64,000 bases of DNA from Gentiana macrophylla. Its lineage: Eukaryota; Streptophyta; Magnoliopsida; Gentianales; Gentianaceae. Location of the stretch: the NCBI GenBank assembly GCA_026214975.1, contig JAOBSW010000729.1:62001-126000 (forward strand). Reading direction: 5' to 3'. Both the position numbers and the translations under genes were made by a program. Every line of letters starts with the position of its first letter. Positions within the stretch are counted from its first letter, which is position 1. The notes beneath the pieces are model-generated. The model did not search any database. It was not told where the DNA came from and saw only the letters and a list, made by a program, of their open reading frames with translations. Positions 54,120 to 64,000 of the stretch are shown here, one piece after another.

Positions 54120-55349
54120 TCAAATACGAGTACAAGCTGAATCAAAATCATCAGGAGCAACTCTAGCAATCCAATTACTAAGTGTCTTCTTAATATCAGC
54201 ATGATTAACGTATGCCAATTCATACATGCTACATAGGTTCACCACAAGAGTCTCATTCAAGGCCACAGTTGGAACCCTTTCCAATGCATTCTCCAAAACC
54301 TTAATGGAATCCGACAAGTCCCTCAAATACATCAAGCATACTGCTTTATTGTTTATCGCAACCGCATCGAATCCATCCCTCTCGATGCATTCCTCATACT
54401 CCCTCACCGCAGAGATGTAATCTGTACCAACTATATACATCAATGCCCTGTTCCTACCCACCAAGTTCTTCAAACCCACATCGTCTGTCTCACTTACCAA
54501 CTTCTCCACCTCCTCAAACGTCCTCTTCGCCCCATCGAGGTCCCCACACTGCATTTGGACATAACCCAATTTCGAAAAGATTACAGCTTTCTCTGCCCCA
54601 TCATCTCGTTCCTTAACCAAACCCCTCAATAAACACACACAGATTTTAAACTCCTTCACATTCAAATGATAATTAACAACTGTGTTGACTATGGAAATTT
54701 CCCTCTTTCGCCACACATCCTTAGGAACACCCTCCAAGTTAAAACCTTTTTCCTTAACAAATTCAAGAAGAGAATAAAACCGATCCAGTGATTGCTGGCG
54801 ATTCCCAACAGTGGATGGCAAATGAGCATGGAGCCAACGGAGGGCAAAAGGCACCATGGACCCAGTTTGATTAGGATAATGATTTGGGTATGATTCGTAA
54901 TAATACTCCTTAGAATTGAAGAGGTCGTTGTCATCGAGGTGCGATTGAAGCTCACTGTGTGCCTCTGTGAAACGACGGAGCTTTGCTAGCGCAAGGAGAT
55001 TGAAGGTAAGATAAACGAGGTGTTCATGGGGTTTAGTGAGGAGGGAGAGAGATCGAGCTCGAGCTACTTTGTCGAGAATAGTGCGCCATGAACCTCTGCA
55101 AGCGAGGTCTTGGAGAGTGTTAAGGTCGTGGCAGAGAGAGTTCAGGGAACTGTAAGGGTTGTTCAATGGGTCTAAGATTGTGGTTGTGGCGGCGTCGGCG
55201 GCATGATCTACGGTGGTGTGGGTATCGGCGGTAAGATCTACGGTGGTGGTGGCGTCGACGGTAAGATCTGCGGTTGTGGTAGCGTCGGTGGCAAGATCTG
55301 CTGGTGTGGTAGCGTCGGCGGTAAGATTTGCGGTGGTGGTGGTATCCAT
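54120..55349 (-). CDS. TRAPPC12: TRAPPC12-like protein (TRAPP complex subunit, TPR protein)
   Basis: A single uninterrupted 409-residue frame runs from ATG 55349 (MDTTTTANLTAD) to TGA 54120. An upstream GTG-initiated extension is disregarded. After a Thr/Asp-rich repetitive head (residues ~1-55) the conserved part begins NPYSSLNSLCHDLNTLQDLA and continues with GSWRTILDKVARAR, MVPFALRWLHAHLP, and TPR-like helical pairs (VIFSKLGYVQMQCGDLDGAK, ISAVREYEECIERDGFDAVA, then INNKAVCLMYLRDLSDSIKV). It ends NWIARVAPDDFDSACTRI. In plants and animals TRAPPC12 is a subunit of the TRAPP vesicle-tethering complex that acts in Golgi and post-Golgi traffic. The call rests on overall pattern recognition. The gene appears complete and intronless within the coding part; a GGTACAAAT directly after the stop could be a 3' UTR splice donor. 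Confidence 0.85.
   Translation of the reverse strand: MDTTTTANLTADATTPADLATDATTTADLTVDATTTVDLTADTHTTVDHAADAATTTILDPLNNPYSSLNSLCHDLNTLQDLACRGSWRTILDKVARARSLSLLTKPHEHLVYLTFNLLALAKLRRFTEAHSELQSHLDDNDLFNSKEYYYESYPNHYPNQTGSMVPFALRWLHAHLPSTVGNRQQSLDRFYSLLEFVKEKGFNLEGVPKDVWRKREISIVNTVVNYHLNVKEFKICVCLLRGLVKERDDGAEKAVIFSKLGYVQMQCGDLDGAKRTFEEVEKLVSETDDVGLKNLVGRNRALMYIVGTDYISAVREYEECIERDGFDAVAINNKAVCLMYLRDLSDSIKVLENALERVPTVALNETLVVNLCSMYELAYVNHADIKKTLSNWIARVAPDDFDSACTRI
55190..55345 (-). repeat. 30-bp minisatellite inside the TRAPPC12-like coding sequence
   Basis: About five 30-bp units (close to GGTAAGATCTACGGTGGTGG then TGGCGTCGAC on the plus strand) encode 10-residue repeats of the form ATTTADLTxD. 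Because the unit is a multiple of three, copy-number changes keep the frame. Confidence 0.85.
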
Positions 55350-56689
55350 GGCGGAGGACACCGTTGTCTAGGGATGATTAGGAGGTGCGATCGAATTGCT
55401 GCAGTCCATAGTTGAGGTTCGTACTTCGTAGCTTGTGACAAATTTATGTCGATGCAGTATTCTGATGCGGATATGGCGTTATCCACCTAGCAAAACGACG
55501 TCTTTTTACCAACAAAACATTTTGAACCGAGTTGAGTTAAAGGTAAAAATCTCAATCGTAATTTTCTTTAGGAAAGGTGAAATGACGGGTGGGGTTTTGT
55601 AGTTTCATCATCGGCGAGAAAGGTTATTGTATTATCGGTGAAATGAGGAAACAAGGCTGGTTCGATTTCTTTTGAAGACAATCGATTTGCATTGAAGGTG
55701 GGTTAAAAAATCTATTTCATCAAGAGAAACGGGAATCATCCACCTGATAAACCGCTGATATACTCACTAGTACCACATGTGTACCAAGGTATATCCAAAC
55801 CAAAAAGCAACCAAACCAAACATAATGGCAGGGTCTCAAGATAAGATATTAGACGAGCATCTAGCAGATGGATGGTAAATCTTAACCAACGAGGCTTCAC
55901 CGATGGTCACAAAAAAGACGAGATAAGAGAGAATTATTCCTGACAGATCAACAAGTGTGGGGTACAGATCTAAAAGATCTAACCAGCCACCTCATCTTCC
56001 AGTATATCGGAGCTTCGGAAAAGGTCCGAGTACGAAGGGGATCTAGGCAAGGTCGTAGAACATAAACAAGAGAAAATATATAAATTCACTCAACTCTAAA
56101 AAGGTAGGCCTTTCATAAGAGGTATGGGGTAAGGACCAGGATTTTATCGGCACATCGAACCAGCAAACAAGGCAGGACGGTACGTCTTCCGAAGGCTGTT
56201 CAAAATTCAATCAGGAGGAGAAATTGTGAGGAAAGGTCTGGAAACGGTTAAAGAAAACAACAGATGAAAATATAGGGTTTTCTCCGTATCTATGTGTTAT
56301 AAGGTGAAAGAAGAACGGGCGGGGTAGAAATGAAGGCCAAAACAGACGAATGCCCAAGCGAAGGATTTAATTAAGTGGCCAGACTTAAGTAAATTGTATA
56401 CCCATAAAAAGATTGGGCTCCAAAAGGAAGGGCAAGGCTTTTATATCAACAAAATAAATTTAGGCCTTCAATCCAAATGCCGTTGTATCATAATAAAATG
56501 ATATATTACATTATCATTAAAAAAAAAATACATTATTACATTATTAAATATTGAATCATACCATCACATATTAAAAAATTAGTATGTAACATAATAATGC
56601 CATCGTATAATTTTAACTATCAACATGTGTGCATAATTGTCACATCATATCATAAATCATTACTGACCAATTGGGAAAAGAAGGCTCAA
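55350..56689. other. Upstream region of the TRAPPC12-like gene and intergenic DNA
   Basis: The first few hundred bases should hold the promoter and 5' UTR of the minus-strand gene; no clear TATA box was picked out. From 55740 to 56440 the base composition is less A/T-rich but no frame or motif is recognisable. A/T-rich DNA follows to 56590. Confidence 0.5.
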
Positions 56690-56960
56690 TTGGTGCAATG
56701 GGAATTCACGACTGTCCTCCAGCTCAAGATCAACTGTGATGGTTCCTCTATGGGCAATCCAGGCCCTGCTGGGGGTGGTTTTAAAATCAGGAACAGCCTT
56801 GGGAAGGTCTTGCAAGCAGGTTATGAAGCATATGTGATTTGCTCTAATATGGAAATCGAGATCAAAGCTATGAAAGCATGAATTCTTTGTGGTTTGGGGT
56901 TTCTGGATCGAACTCATAGTTGAATCGACTCTCATAGTTTGATTCAAATGCTAAAAGGAA
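56690..56960 (+). pseudogene. RNase H fragment of LINE / plant RNase H-like type
   Basis: The frame reads LKINCDGSSMGNPGPAGGGF, then IRNSLGKVLQAGYEAY and NMEIEIKAMKA, followed by a stop and further alignable text with SHSLIQMLKG. The D-G...G-N-P-G-P-A-G-G-G motif with a later E is the RVT_3 RNase H found at the C-terminus of plant LINEs and in derived genes. It is isolated and truncated. Confidence 0.8.
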
Positions 56961-57399
56961 TTTTGATATACCATGGGGATACTTTGATGACATCACAGAT
57001 CTTGGTGCAATGATTTCTCAAAGATCAAATTCAACTTCAAAGATATTTATCGAGAAGAAAACTCGATTATGTGATTATTTGGCAAAGAAAACAAGTGTAT
57101 CACAACAATCTCAACTCTTGGATTGTTCTAAATTGGAAAGTTCTTTAGGCTCTTTGGTTTTGAGAGATTCACTTTGGCTTCCAAAGAATACGAATCCATT
57201 GATTGCTTGGAGTTTAATACATGCGCTTCTTTTTTTTATAAAAATAGAATTTCATCATCTATGATGTGATTAAGGTACATGCATGATGAAGATATGTAAC
57301 CTTACATAGTAAGTCATAAGGCTCCATGGCAAGGTTACCAAATATAATATCAATCAACATATAAGCAAGTACTTGGTTATTTTGGTAATTTCATCAAAC
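56961..57399. other. Intergenic DNA, no gene seen
   Basis: A short frame (57010-57264) is Ser/Leu-rich without a recognisable family. Nothing else stands out. Confidence 0.45.
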
Positions 57400-58060
57400 T
57401 AGGGCACAACAATTCTCTCACTTTTAATAAAAATTTCAAAACAACCAAGGCTTAAAACTCCCCCTACATCGATACCTCCCTTACTCTCCCCCTTAAGTTT
57501 GAAAACTAACAAAATACAAGAAAACTATGATGGTATCATGATGTGTAGGTCGCTAAGAACCTTTTCAAAAAGGGCTTGAGGAAAGGGTTTAGTGAAAATA
57601 TAAGCAACCTGCTGATGAGTAGGGACAAATTCTATAATAATGGTACCATTTTGCACGTGATCACGTATAAAATGATTCTAGATGTCCATATGCTTGGCAC
57701 GAGAGTGAAGTGCGGGAGTTGTGTGACAAATTTATTGCGCTGGTACTATCACAAGATATAGGCACAACAAGAACATTAACACCATAATCTGAGCATTGTT
57801 GTTTGATCCAAATTTAGTTGATCATAATAATTGCTTAGAGCAACAAGCTCGGCTTCAGTGGTAGTAAGAGCAGCACTATGTTGTTTCTTAAAAAACCATG
57901 GAATGAGTCTATCACCTAAGAATTGACAAGTCACATCAGTGCTCTTTGTTTCAACCCTACAACCACCATAGTAGGCATCACAAAAATCTTGAAAAGTGAA
58001 AGTAGAGGCCTTAGAGTACCTGAGGCCTAGTGAAAGTGTGTGTCTTGATAGAATCAATAA
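57400..58060 (-). pseudogene. Copia RNase H fragment with polypurine tract
   Basis: The minus strand shows DFCDAYYGGCRVETKSTDVT, CQFLGDRLIPWFFKKQHSAA and TTTEAELVALSN, then after a frameshift a CDSTSAINLSHN block. Further down (57500-57440) purine tracts AAGGGGGAGAG and AGGGGGAG mark the 3' end of the element. RT and LTRs are not found. Confidence 0.82.
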
Positions 58061-58957
58061 GGTCTGATAATAAACCAGAATGGGAGGGTGGTGGGGGGGG
58101 GGGGGGGGTGAATGGTACCAAACACTCCAAGTTCTTCAAACAAATTGAGCTTGTGCAAAAGTTCTAATTCTCAAAGTATGAGAATCAAGATCAACACAAT
58201 TAGGTCAATATTGCAGAGTGTGATGGATTGATTTGTTTTGCATATAATTCTAAGTTGTGAATTGTGACGAACTTTTTGATGTAATGTAACTTGTAAGTAC
58301 TTGTTTCATTACTATTTGTGGAATGTATCGGATGTAATATACAAATAAAAGAAAGCAATGGTAATGTGTTTTTTCGAGCCACTTCCTTTCCTTTTATTGT
58401 TTCCAAAAATTTTATCTCTCTTATATTGGTATATATATATGTCGGTTTACGTGGTAATTAATTAGTGAAGATGATTAATTGTCACGTGTCGTACATCTAA
58501 TTCTGAAAAAGGACTTGATTCCTGAAACGGGGTGTTACAGTCAAGTCCTAGAATACTATTTGTTATCACAAGCCTATTTGGATGCTTTGGATATAATTAG
58601 AAATGCATTGGTTTTGAACATCAAAACAGCCATTAACAAATTCTTTGTCCCTCTTTCTACCTAATAAAGATTTGGGCAACCAAGTGCATGAATAAAAGTA
58701 TAAAACTCACTGGAAAAAAAAAAAGACAATGGAAAAGAAAAAGTGCATGGATAAGAAAGAAGAGTTTTCATAGTTAGTTTGTGTAGAACATATTTACAGC
58801 TTCATACATTAAATTTATACATCATTCTGTACATTGGGCAAATAAGTTGAAGATGCCCAAATCAAATTGAAGAGAATAATAAATCAAGAAATTAAAAAAA
58901 AAAATCCTGGTCAGAAAAATGATCCAACCATTAATTGAGCTTTATCCGTAATTAAGA
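58061..58957. other. Intergenic DNA between copia relic and NEN4-like gene; poly(G) tract
   Basis: It contains 16 consecutive G residues (58093-58108) and A/T-rich DNA. The part next to 58957 includes the 3' UTR of the minus-strand gene. The frame 58479-58664 shows no motif. Confidence 0.55.
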
Positions 58958-60502
58958 TCATCGCAAAAGCGAATGCGAATGCTTTATAAGGATATTACTG
59001 ATAGGCTTAGATTGTGCTTTGGACAACAGATTCCTCACACCTGCAGGTTAATTATCAGCTTAATTATTACCAGTGAAAAATTGAACATATAATGAATGAA
59101 TTGAAGAACAAAAGCATATGCAACAGATTTAATTAATTTACCTAATGCAGATTTAGAGAAGAAAACATTTCCAAGATTAGCCTTTGCATTTGCATAAGGA
59201 ACCCCCTTTTGGTTAGATGTTGTTGGACTAGACTTTCTATTGCTTCTTGTTGTCATTGTGTAAGCATTAGGCCATTTTTCATTCAAACCACCTGTACATC
59301 TAGGCTCCTGAAACATATTTATTTAATCAAAACACAGTTGAACATGTATAAATTCAAGGGGGTATTTGTGGGATTTCTCATAGAGTTTATATGCCTTACG
59401 AGTATACTCCTGCTTCGTGTTGTCACACCGATATCTCCTTTCCAGTTCTCTGTCAAAATGTTTGGGAGGCTTGATTCCTTGTTACATGGAAAAAAAAAAC
59501 GTACAATTTAGAAGGCGCAATTGCGTATTTGCTTGATTAAACATGTTCTGAAGTACTTAGATCAATCAAGAACACTGAGAAAACGAGATTAAGTACGTAA
59601 CGTACCAGAAACAAAACCGTTGCACAATGCTTAAGGACTTCCATATTCATTCTAACATCATCTAAGCTCCTGGAATACATTGATAAGTAGTATTTCATTA
59701 TATACCAGAAGAACAGCATTTCTGATTCAAGAAATGGCGTGTATTATATACGTTGAAACTCGAAACCATAGTTAGTTTTTTGCTAACCTGTGTTTTTGTT
59801 GTCCAAGACCAAAGTATGTTGCCAAAGTTGCCATCTGTTGAAAACAAATATTAGTCCCACCTATCGGTACTATAAACAGTATGTACTTTCTCATGCAAGT
59901 CGGTTCTGGAGCGAAAAACCGGATTTCCTAAGGTTGATTCTCATACTGCACCTACGAGAAGTCGGTTTTTGGCTCCAGAAACGATTTTCATAAGGTCGAT
60001 TCTACTGTTGTGCAAATAATAGCCACCCTTAGTTTATTATTACCTTCATGTTTCCAGCTCTTTTGCCAAACTTTTCACTCAAAACACCTAGAGAATCAAT
60101 CAATCCAACAGGCTGAGGCGCAGGACGATGAATTTCAGCGAAAGCCGATTTAATCCTCACACAATCAAACCTTCGAATATTATGTCCGGCCCAAATTCTC
60201 CCATCCAAAAGTTGATATATCTTATCTGCAACACCTTCGAATGAAGGTGCATTCGCAACATCTCCACGTGTTATACCGTCACATCGCCCGGGACGTAAGG
60301 CGACGACCGACAAATCATCGGGCCTAATGAGAGTGCAGTAGCTCTCTAGCTCAACAAGCTTTCGAGGACAGAAAACAACTGCACCAAACTCCAATATCCA
60401 AAACTTTTGTCCAGCTTTCCTTGGGACATTTGTTTCCAAATCAAAGAATACAATCTCTGTCCCATTACTCACATTATTATTAGCCATGTTTGAAATTGCC
60501 AT
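58958..60502 (-). CDS. NEN4: NEN4-like DEDDh exonuclease, five exons
   Basis: Exons are 60502-60044, 59834-59788, 59669-59606, 59307-59142 and 59040-58958, with stop TGA at 58960-58958. All introns are GT...AG and the phases agree, giving 272 residues. The exonuclease motifs are all present: Exo I IVFFDLETNVP (D, E), Exo II IWAGHNIRRFD (D), Exo III KHRSLDDVRMN (H and D), the last split across the exon 2/3 junction. The closest family known to me is NEN (NAC45/86-dependent exonuclease-domain proteins), which act in nuclear breakdown of differentiating sieve elements in Arabidopsis. The short C-terminus resembles NEN4 rather than the longer NEN1/NEN2. The start is the first ATG (60502); a second in-frame ATG lies five codons on (60487). 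Assignment to NEN4 within the family is inferred from length and from its neighbour. Confidence 0.88.
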
Positions 60503-61391
60503 TACTGTATGTTCTTATCAGAAGATGACAAGAACTTGACTTTTTTATTTTTATTTTTATAACCTTTCTGCAGGTATCAAATCCAGATTGAAGGTGACTG
60601 AGACGATGTCCCGATGATGATTGTGCATTATAAAGGGACATCAGGACATGGACAAACGATACAAAAGGGAATGATAAAAAAGAATATTCTTAAAAAAGAA
60701 GAAGAAAAGAGGATTGATTGTCTTGTAATTCAAGTAATGTGGAGAAAGGTTTTACTTAGCTTCTTATTCATGGTGACCTAAGCAGAGGGGGTTCCGGTTT
60801 TTCCACTAGTATCAAGGGATAGGAATAGTTACTAAGAGAATTTTTCACCATATATAATTAAACAAGTAATTAATAGTAAACTTTGTGTATTGTTATTGCC
60901 CTACGCCTGTATGTACACATGTAGTCGATCTATTTAAACACCATATTTTTTAGAAATTTTCGATTTTACAGAGGAGGAAATTGATTTTAGTCTCTCCGAC
61001 GCCAATGATAGATTGATTATAGTGTCATTAATTAACGGTGTCCTTAACTTTCCCCTCTCTTTGGTTTTCCTCCCGAACCATTTAAAACCCCTCCCTCAAA
61101 AAACAAAAAAAACAAAAAAATGAAACAGAAATCAAGTTTAATAGAAATGCATATTATTCACCTCACCCTTGGCGTCACCCTTAAGACGGGCGGGCCCCCA
61201 AAAAAAAATGTAAATAGATATTACTAGTGAGACTTTTTTAATAAACACATGTAAATATAAATTCACCTACTGTTTTTATATTCGGACCCATAATTAGGTG
61301 TATAAAAACCTATGTTTAAGAGAAGGATGAGAGATGGAGGAAAGAATGCGACGTTCAACAAGGAAATCGAAAGACCATGAACTCATGCGGG
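60503..61391. other. Upstream region of the NEN4-like gene and intergenic DNA
   Basis: The first part is presumably the promoter and 5' UTR of the minus-strand gene. The rest is A/T-rich with no frames or repeats of note. Confidence 0.5.
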
Positions 61392-61578
61392 CAGGGACAG
61401 AACTACCATAGAGGCTAGGGTGGGCACAACTAGCCATCCGGTTTTTATTTTCGGTCAATCAAAAACCTTATATGATTATGTCCAACACAGTTAGTTATGT
61501 TAATCCAAATTCATCCATTTATACAAATATAATTCATTATTTGCCCACACGACTACTGGATTCTTGGTTCCGTCCCTA
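61392..61578. mobile_element. hAT MITE, 187 bp, with perfect 8-bp target duplication
   Basis: The left end CAGGGACAGAAC and the right end GTTCCGTCCCTA are imperfect inverted repeats, followed inward by GGGTGGGCACAA and its inverted partner TTTGCCCACAC. catgcggg flanks both sides (61384-61391 and 61579-61586). Confidence 0.9.
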
Positions 61579-62149
61579 CATGCGGGGAAAGATCTTTTGT
61601 TCATCAAGTTTTTTCTTGAGTTGGTAATTAGTAAAGTATTTAACATAGAAAGTTATTTGAACGATTGAGACATTTGTCAAATGAATATGCGACTAAACTC
61701 CGAAAAAGGCTATTGAGTTTAATTTCACATTTTTTTTAAGCCTCCAGATCCAAACCAAGAATGTCGATTAATTGAATTTGGCCTGCGTAAATGCGTCGAT
61801 ACCGACTTCGCTTGCAGATAAAGCTCCGACAAAAAACCTCAGAGGCGTTTAATCCGGAGTTTAATTTCACATTTTGTTTATAGTATAAATAAGGTTTTTC
61901 ACCATTATGGAAAATTTATTAACCACGCGAAATGAACTTTCTTCTCTATATTCAATTTTGGCCCATCTTTATTTAGACTTAAATTTTTTTTTTTTTTCCT
62001 TGTTTTTTTTCCATTACAGTGATATTGTTCTTTTCGGTACATAAATAAGAATAGATTATTTAACCGAATCAATCGTCTCAGTTCCATCTTTAATTGTCGT
62101 TGAGAGCGCCTATATATATTTGGGAGTTGGTTTCTTATAGTCGTGCAAT
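61579..62149. other. Intergenic DNA, no gene seen
   Basis: A/T-rich, with TTTAATTTCACATTTT written twice (61718 and 61860 area) and a T-run near 61985. No coding motifs. Confidence 0.5.
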
Positions 62150-62404
62150 GGGGTGACTATGTAATTTTCATAAAAATGGTTAAACTCTAACCTGGCAAAT
62201 GATCATTCTCTCATTACTTGGGATGAGTGGAGAATGTTAATCGAGGATCCCAAGGCTTTTGAATCGTTGAGAACTGCGCTTTTATTACGCAAGAGGAATA
62301 ATTTGTCTCGCGTAGAATCGAAAGCTTCCAGTGAGCTGCATCACGCACCTGGCCTCGCTAATCGCATTGTGTTATGTCCTGGGGACGACTATGTAATTTT
62401 CATA
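62150..62404 (+). other. Coding-like fragment flanked by 24-bp direct repeats
   Basis: GGGGTGACTATGTAATTTTC plus ATAA at 62150-62173 is repeated as GGGGACGACTATGTAATTTT plus CATAA at 62381-62405. Between them an open frame reads ITWDEWRMLIEDPKAFESLR, then LLLRKRNNLSRVESKASSEL and PGLANRIVLCPGDDYVIF, with a balanced base composition unlike its surroundings. I do not recognise the family; it looks like a truncated exon or element coding piece. Confidence 0.45.
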
Positions 62405-62706
62405 ATTTGAGAGGATGTCGTCCTAATTATCAGATACATCACGGAAGGTTATCAAATTTGTAAAACCATCCTAAAAGGAATTGAAACGTGGTTGAGACGT
62501 TGTTCTTACAGATTGATTGTTTTTGGTACATTGACAAAGTAAAGACAAGTCTACGTAGGATAGCGTCGTACGTTTGTTTGTAATACAATGAGATTACCTC
62601 CAAAGTGGGGCATGCATCCTGACATGGCATCGTTTAACTTTAATTATAGACTAATTCAAATTTGTTTGGACACGACTCCATGAAAAAGTTTATTATTATA
62701 TTATAC

Positions 62707-63007
62707 TATCTTCGTCTCTTAACATAATAAAACATATTTCCGTGAGAAAGTTATCCTTATTATGTAATACTCGCTTCGTCTTGTAATACATTTTTTTTCT
62801 CCTTATCATGTCGCAAAAAATATCAGTTATTCTTATAACACAATACAATATTAAATGTTTTGTTTTCATTTTTACATTAAATAATACAATATTATAAGAC
62901 ACTCTCGAAAAACAATGCACTAATTTGTCTTAAAATGTTAAAAATGATTAATTTAATGATGTTTTTTAAATTGTGTGTAAAAGCTAAAAAACACTTGGGA
63001 CGGAGAG
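62707..63007. mobile_element. Degenerate Stowaway-like MITE
   Basis: The left end CTATCTTCGTCTCTTA and the right end ACTTGGGACGGAGAG (inverted CTCTCCGTCCC) resemble the Stowaway terminus. A second terminus-like CTCGCTTCGTCTTGTAATAC at ~62768 suggests two nested or partial copies. Confidence 0.5.
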
Positions 63008-63049
63008 ATTAATAAATTCTAGATCTAGATGTCCAAAACTCTCACTACC

Positions 63050-63581
63050 TATCCTATTTATTGTACATGTAATTATAATATGTGTAAAAGTGCCTTCATC
63101 TCATGTATTTTAAATCTGGAAGTCTGAATCTTGTTTGGAAAAGAGTTGAATCTAATATACTCAGCTGAGATGTTCTCTGCTAAGGTCTGGTGATCACGTC
63201 TGAATCTGGTGATCATGTATGGTCTCAGTCTTCTCGTCTGAATATGAAAACAACATGGGATCTCATCTGAATCTGGGAGGTTCTTTTCTGAAGTGGGTTT
63301 CTCATCTAGAGTTGGTTCTCATCTGGAGAAATCACGTATGAAGCTATTAAGTCTCTTAAGGCTCAAGTCTGAGTACTATAAATACTCACCCAATATTGTA
63401 ACAAGTTCGATTGTAGAATCTGTAAAGTCTATATACAAACTCTTGTGATAATATAATTCCTTGTTTTCTGCCCGTGGACTAGTCGGGACAATGTCGGAAA
63501 CCACGTTATATCTTTGTGGTCTTAATGTCTGTGTGTTTGATCTTTATATCTTTTTTCTTGTTCTTACAATCCGTTACAACA
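63050..63581 (+). repeat. 5' LTR of a copia element (left boundary uncertain)
   Basis: It ends AATCCGTTACAACA directly before the primer site. It contains a TATAAATA box (63378-63385) and several GTCTGAATCTGG / CATCTGGAG-like short repeats (63120-63310). The left end could not be fixed because the partner LTR is outside the window. Confidence 0.65.
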
Positions 63582-63583
63582 GG

Positions 63584-63595
63584 TGGTATCAGAGA
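63584..63595 (+). promoter_or_regulatory. Primer binding site (initiator tRNA-Met type)
   Basis: TGGTATCAGAGA lies two bases after the LTR end, the classic plant copia primer motif. Confidence 0.85.
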
Positions 63596-63708
63596 GAGTT
63601 GGGTTTCTGGGTATCCACAGTCTGTTTAAGTTAGGGTTTGATAGGCACCAAGGTTGTTGTGGTCAACGCTAGGTTTTTGGATCAACTTAACTTTCCGACA
63701 AGAAGAAG

Positions 63709-64000
63709 ATGTATGCTTTAAACATAAATATCGATAAAATCACAGGGAGGAACAACTTCAATTTATGGCAGACCAAATGCGTGCCTTGTTAAAGAAACAA
63801 GGGTTTTGGGCTCCGTTGACAAATACGACGGATGCTTGAAACACTGAGATGTCCAGATTGGAGGAGAAAGCACATTTAACAATTATGTTGTCCTTGTCTG
63901 ATGATATTATGACAGAAGTTGCCGAAGAAGAGACTAGAGCAGGGTTGTGGTCGAAGCTTGAGAGTCTGTATATGACAAAATCTCTCATCAACAAGATGTT
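63709..64000 (+). pseudogene. Copia gag N-terminus (UBN2 type), runs off the window
   Basis: The ATG at 63709 opens MYALNINIDKITGRNNFNLW, closely related to the gag at 49710. A frameshift near 63780 and a TGA near 63837 break it. Later text (MLSLSDDIMTEVAEEE, then WSKLESLYMTKSLINKM) still aligns. Confidence 0.82.

Noticed and set aside
49209..59511. Plus-strand frame at 59209-59511 over NEN4 exon 4
   Set aside because: It is antisense to a well-supported exon and has no motif.

Overview
This is plant nuclear DNA, almost certainly from a eudicot. Two host genes with GT-AG introns or a plant-type family assignment sit in the right third: a TRAPPC12-like TPR protein (54120-55349, minus) and a five-exon NEN4-like DEDDh exonuclease (58958-60502, minus). 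From memory, the two Arabidopsis homologues are also neighbours on chromosome 4. Nearly everything else is transposable-element DNA. No bacterial, viral-particle, rRNA, tRNA or CRISPR features were seen.

Left part (1-14388). A LINE fragment comes first. It is followed by a 4.4-kb long-TIR element (1079-5476) full of CATTGATG minisatellite, into which a 2.6-kb hAT-type element inserted (1807-4446). Next come a MITE with G-rich and C-rich blocks (5686-6449), a hAT element (6909-7567) and a decayed Ty1/copia element on the minus strand (7719-12457). The copia element is itself split by a hAT element (9856-10340) and carries a Stowaway MITE in its 5' LTR (12069-12342). A small satellite array with TATA boxes (12681-13408) and a copia fragment close this part.

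Centre (14389-47484). This is one nested retrotransposon complex resolved by target-site duplications (TSDs). The host element is a Ty3/gypsy element of Tat type (gag-pol on the minus strand, TSD cattg). It carries an antisense, intron-containing accessory gene (21198-23516) and a 77-bp tandem repeat in its 3' region. A non-coding large retrotransposon derivative (LARD, 14465-20283, TSD cctaa) sits inside its 3' LTR. A complete Athila-type element (23769-39615, plus strand, TSD gctat) sits inside its 3' untranslated region. A further ~1-kb non-coding insertion interrupts its RNase H region.

The most unusual signal is shared by the LARD and the Athila element. Both carry pairs of short palindromes (GGATCGATCC in Athila, GGACGnnCGTCC in the LARD), mostly at 21-bp centre-to-centre spacing, just upstream of the LTR TATA box. 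In Athila the pairs recur upstream of each of two paralogous accessory ORFs (33154-34681 and 35165-36016) that lie between pol and the 3' LTR. The two elements also share a tRNA-Asp-type primer binding site and a hairpin directly before the polypurine tract. I infer a retrotransposon-borne regulatory module, and that the LARD may be a derivative of this Athila lineage.

Right part (47485-64000). It holds a duplicated AT-rich stretch, two fused copia fragments (48985-51640), a long inverted repeat (53008-53803), the two host genes, an RNase H relic, a copia relic, a hAT MITE with a perfect 8-bp TSD (61392-61578), and the beginning of another copia element (LTR, primer binding site and gag) that runs off the end of the window.
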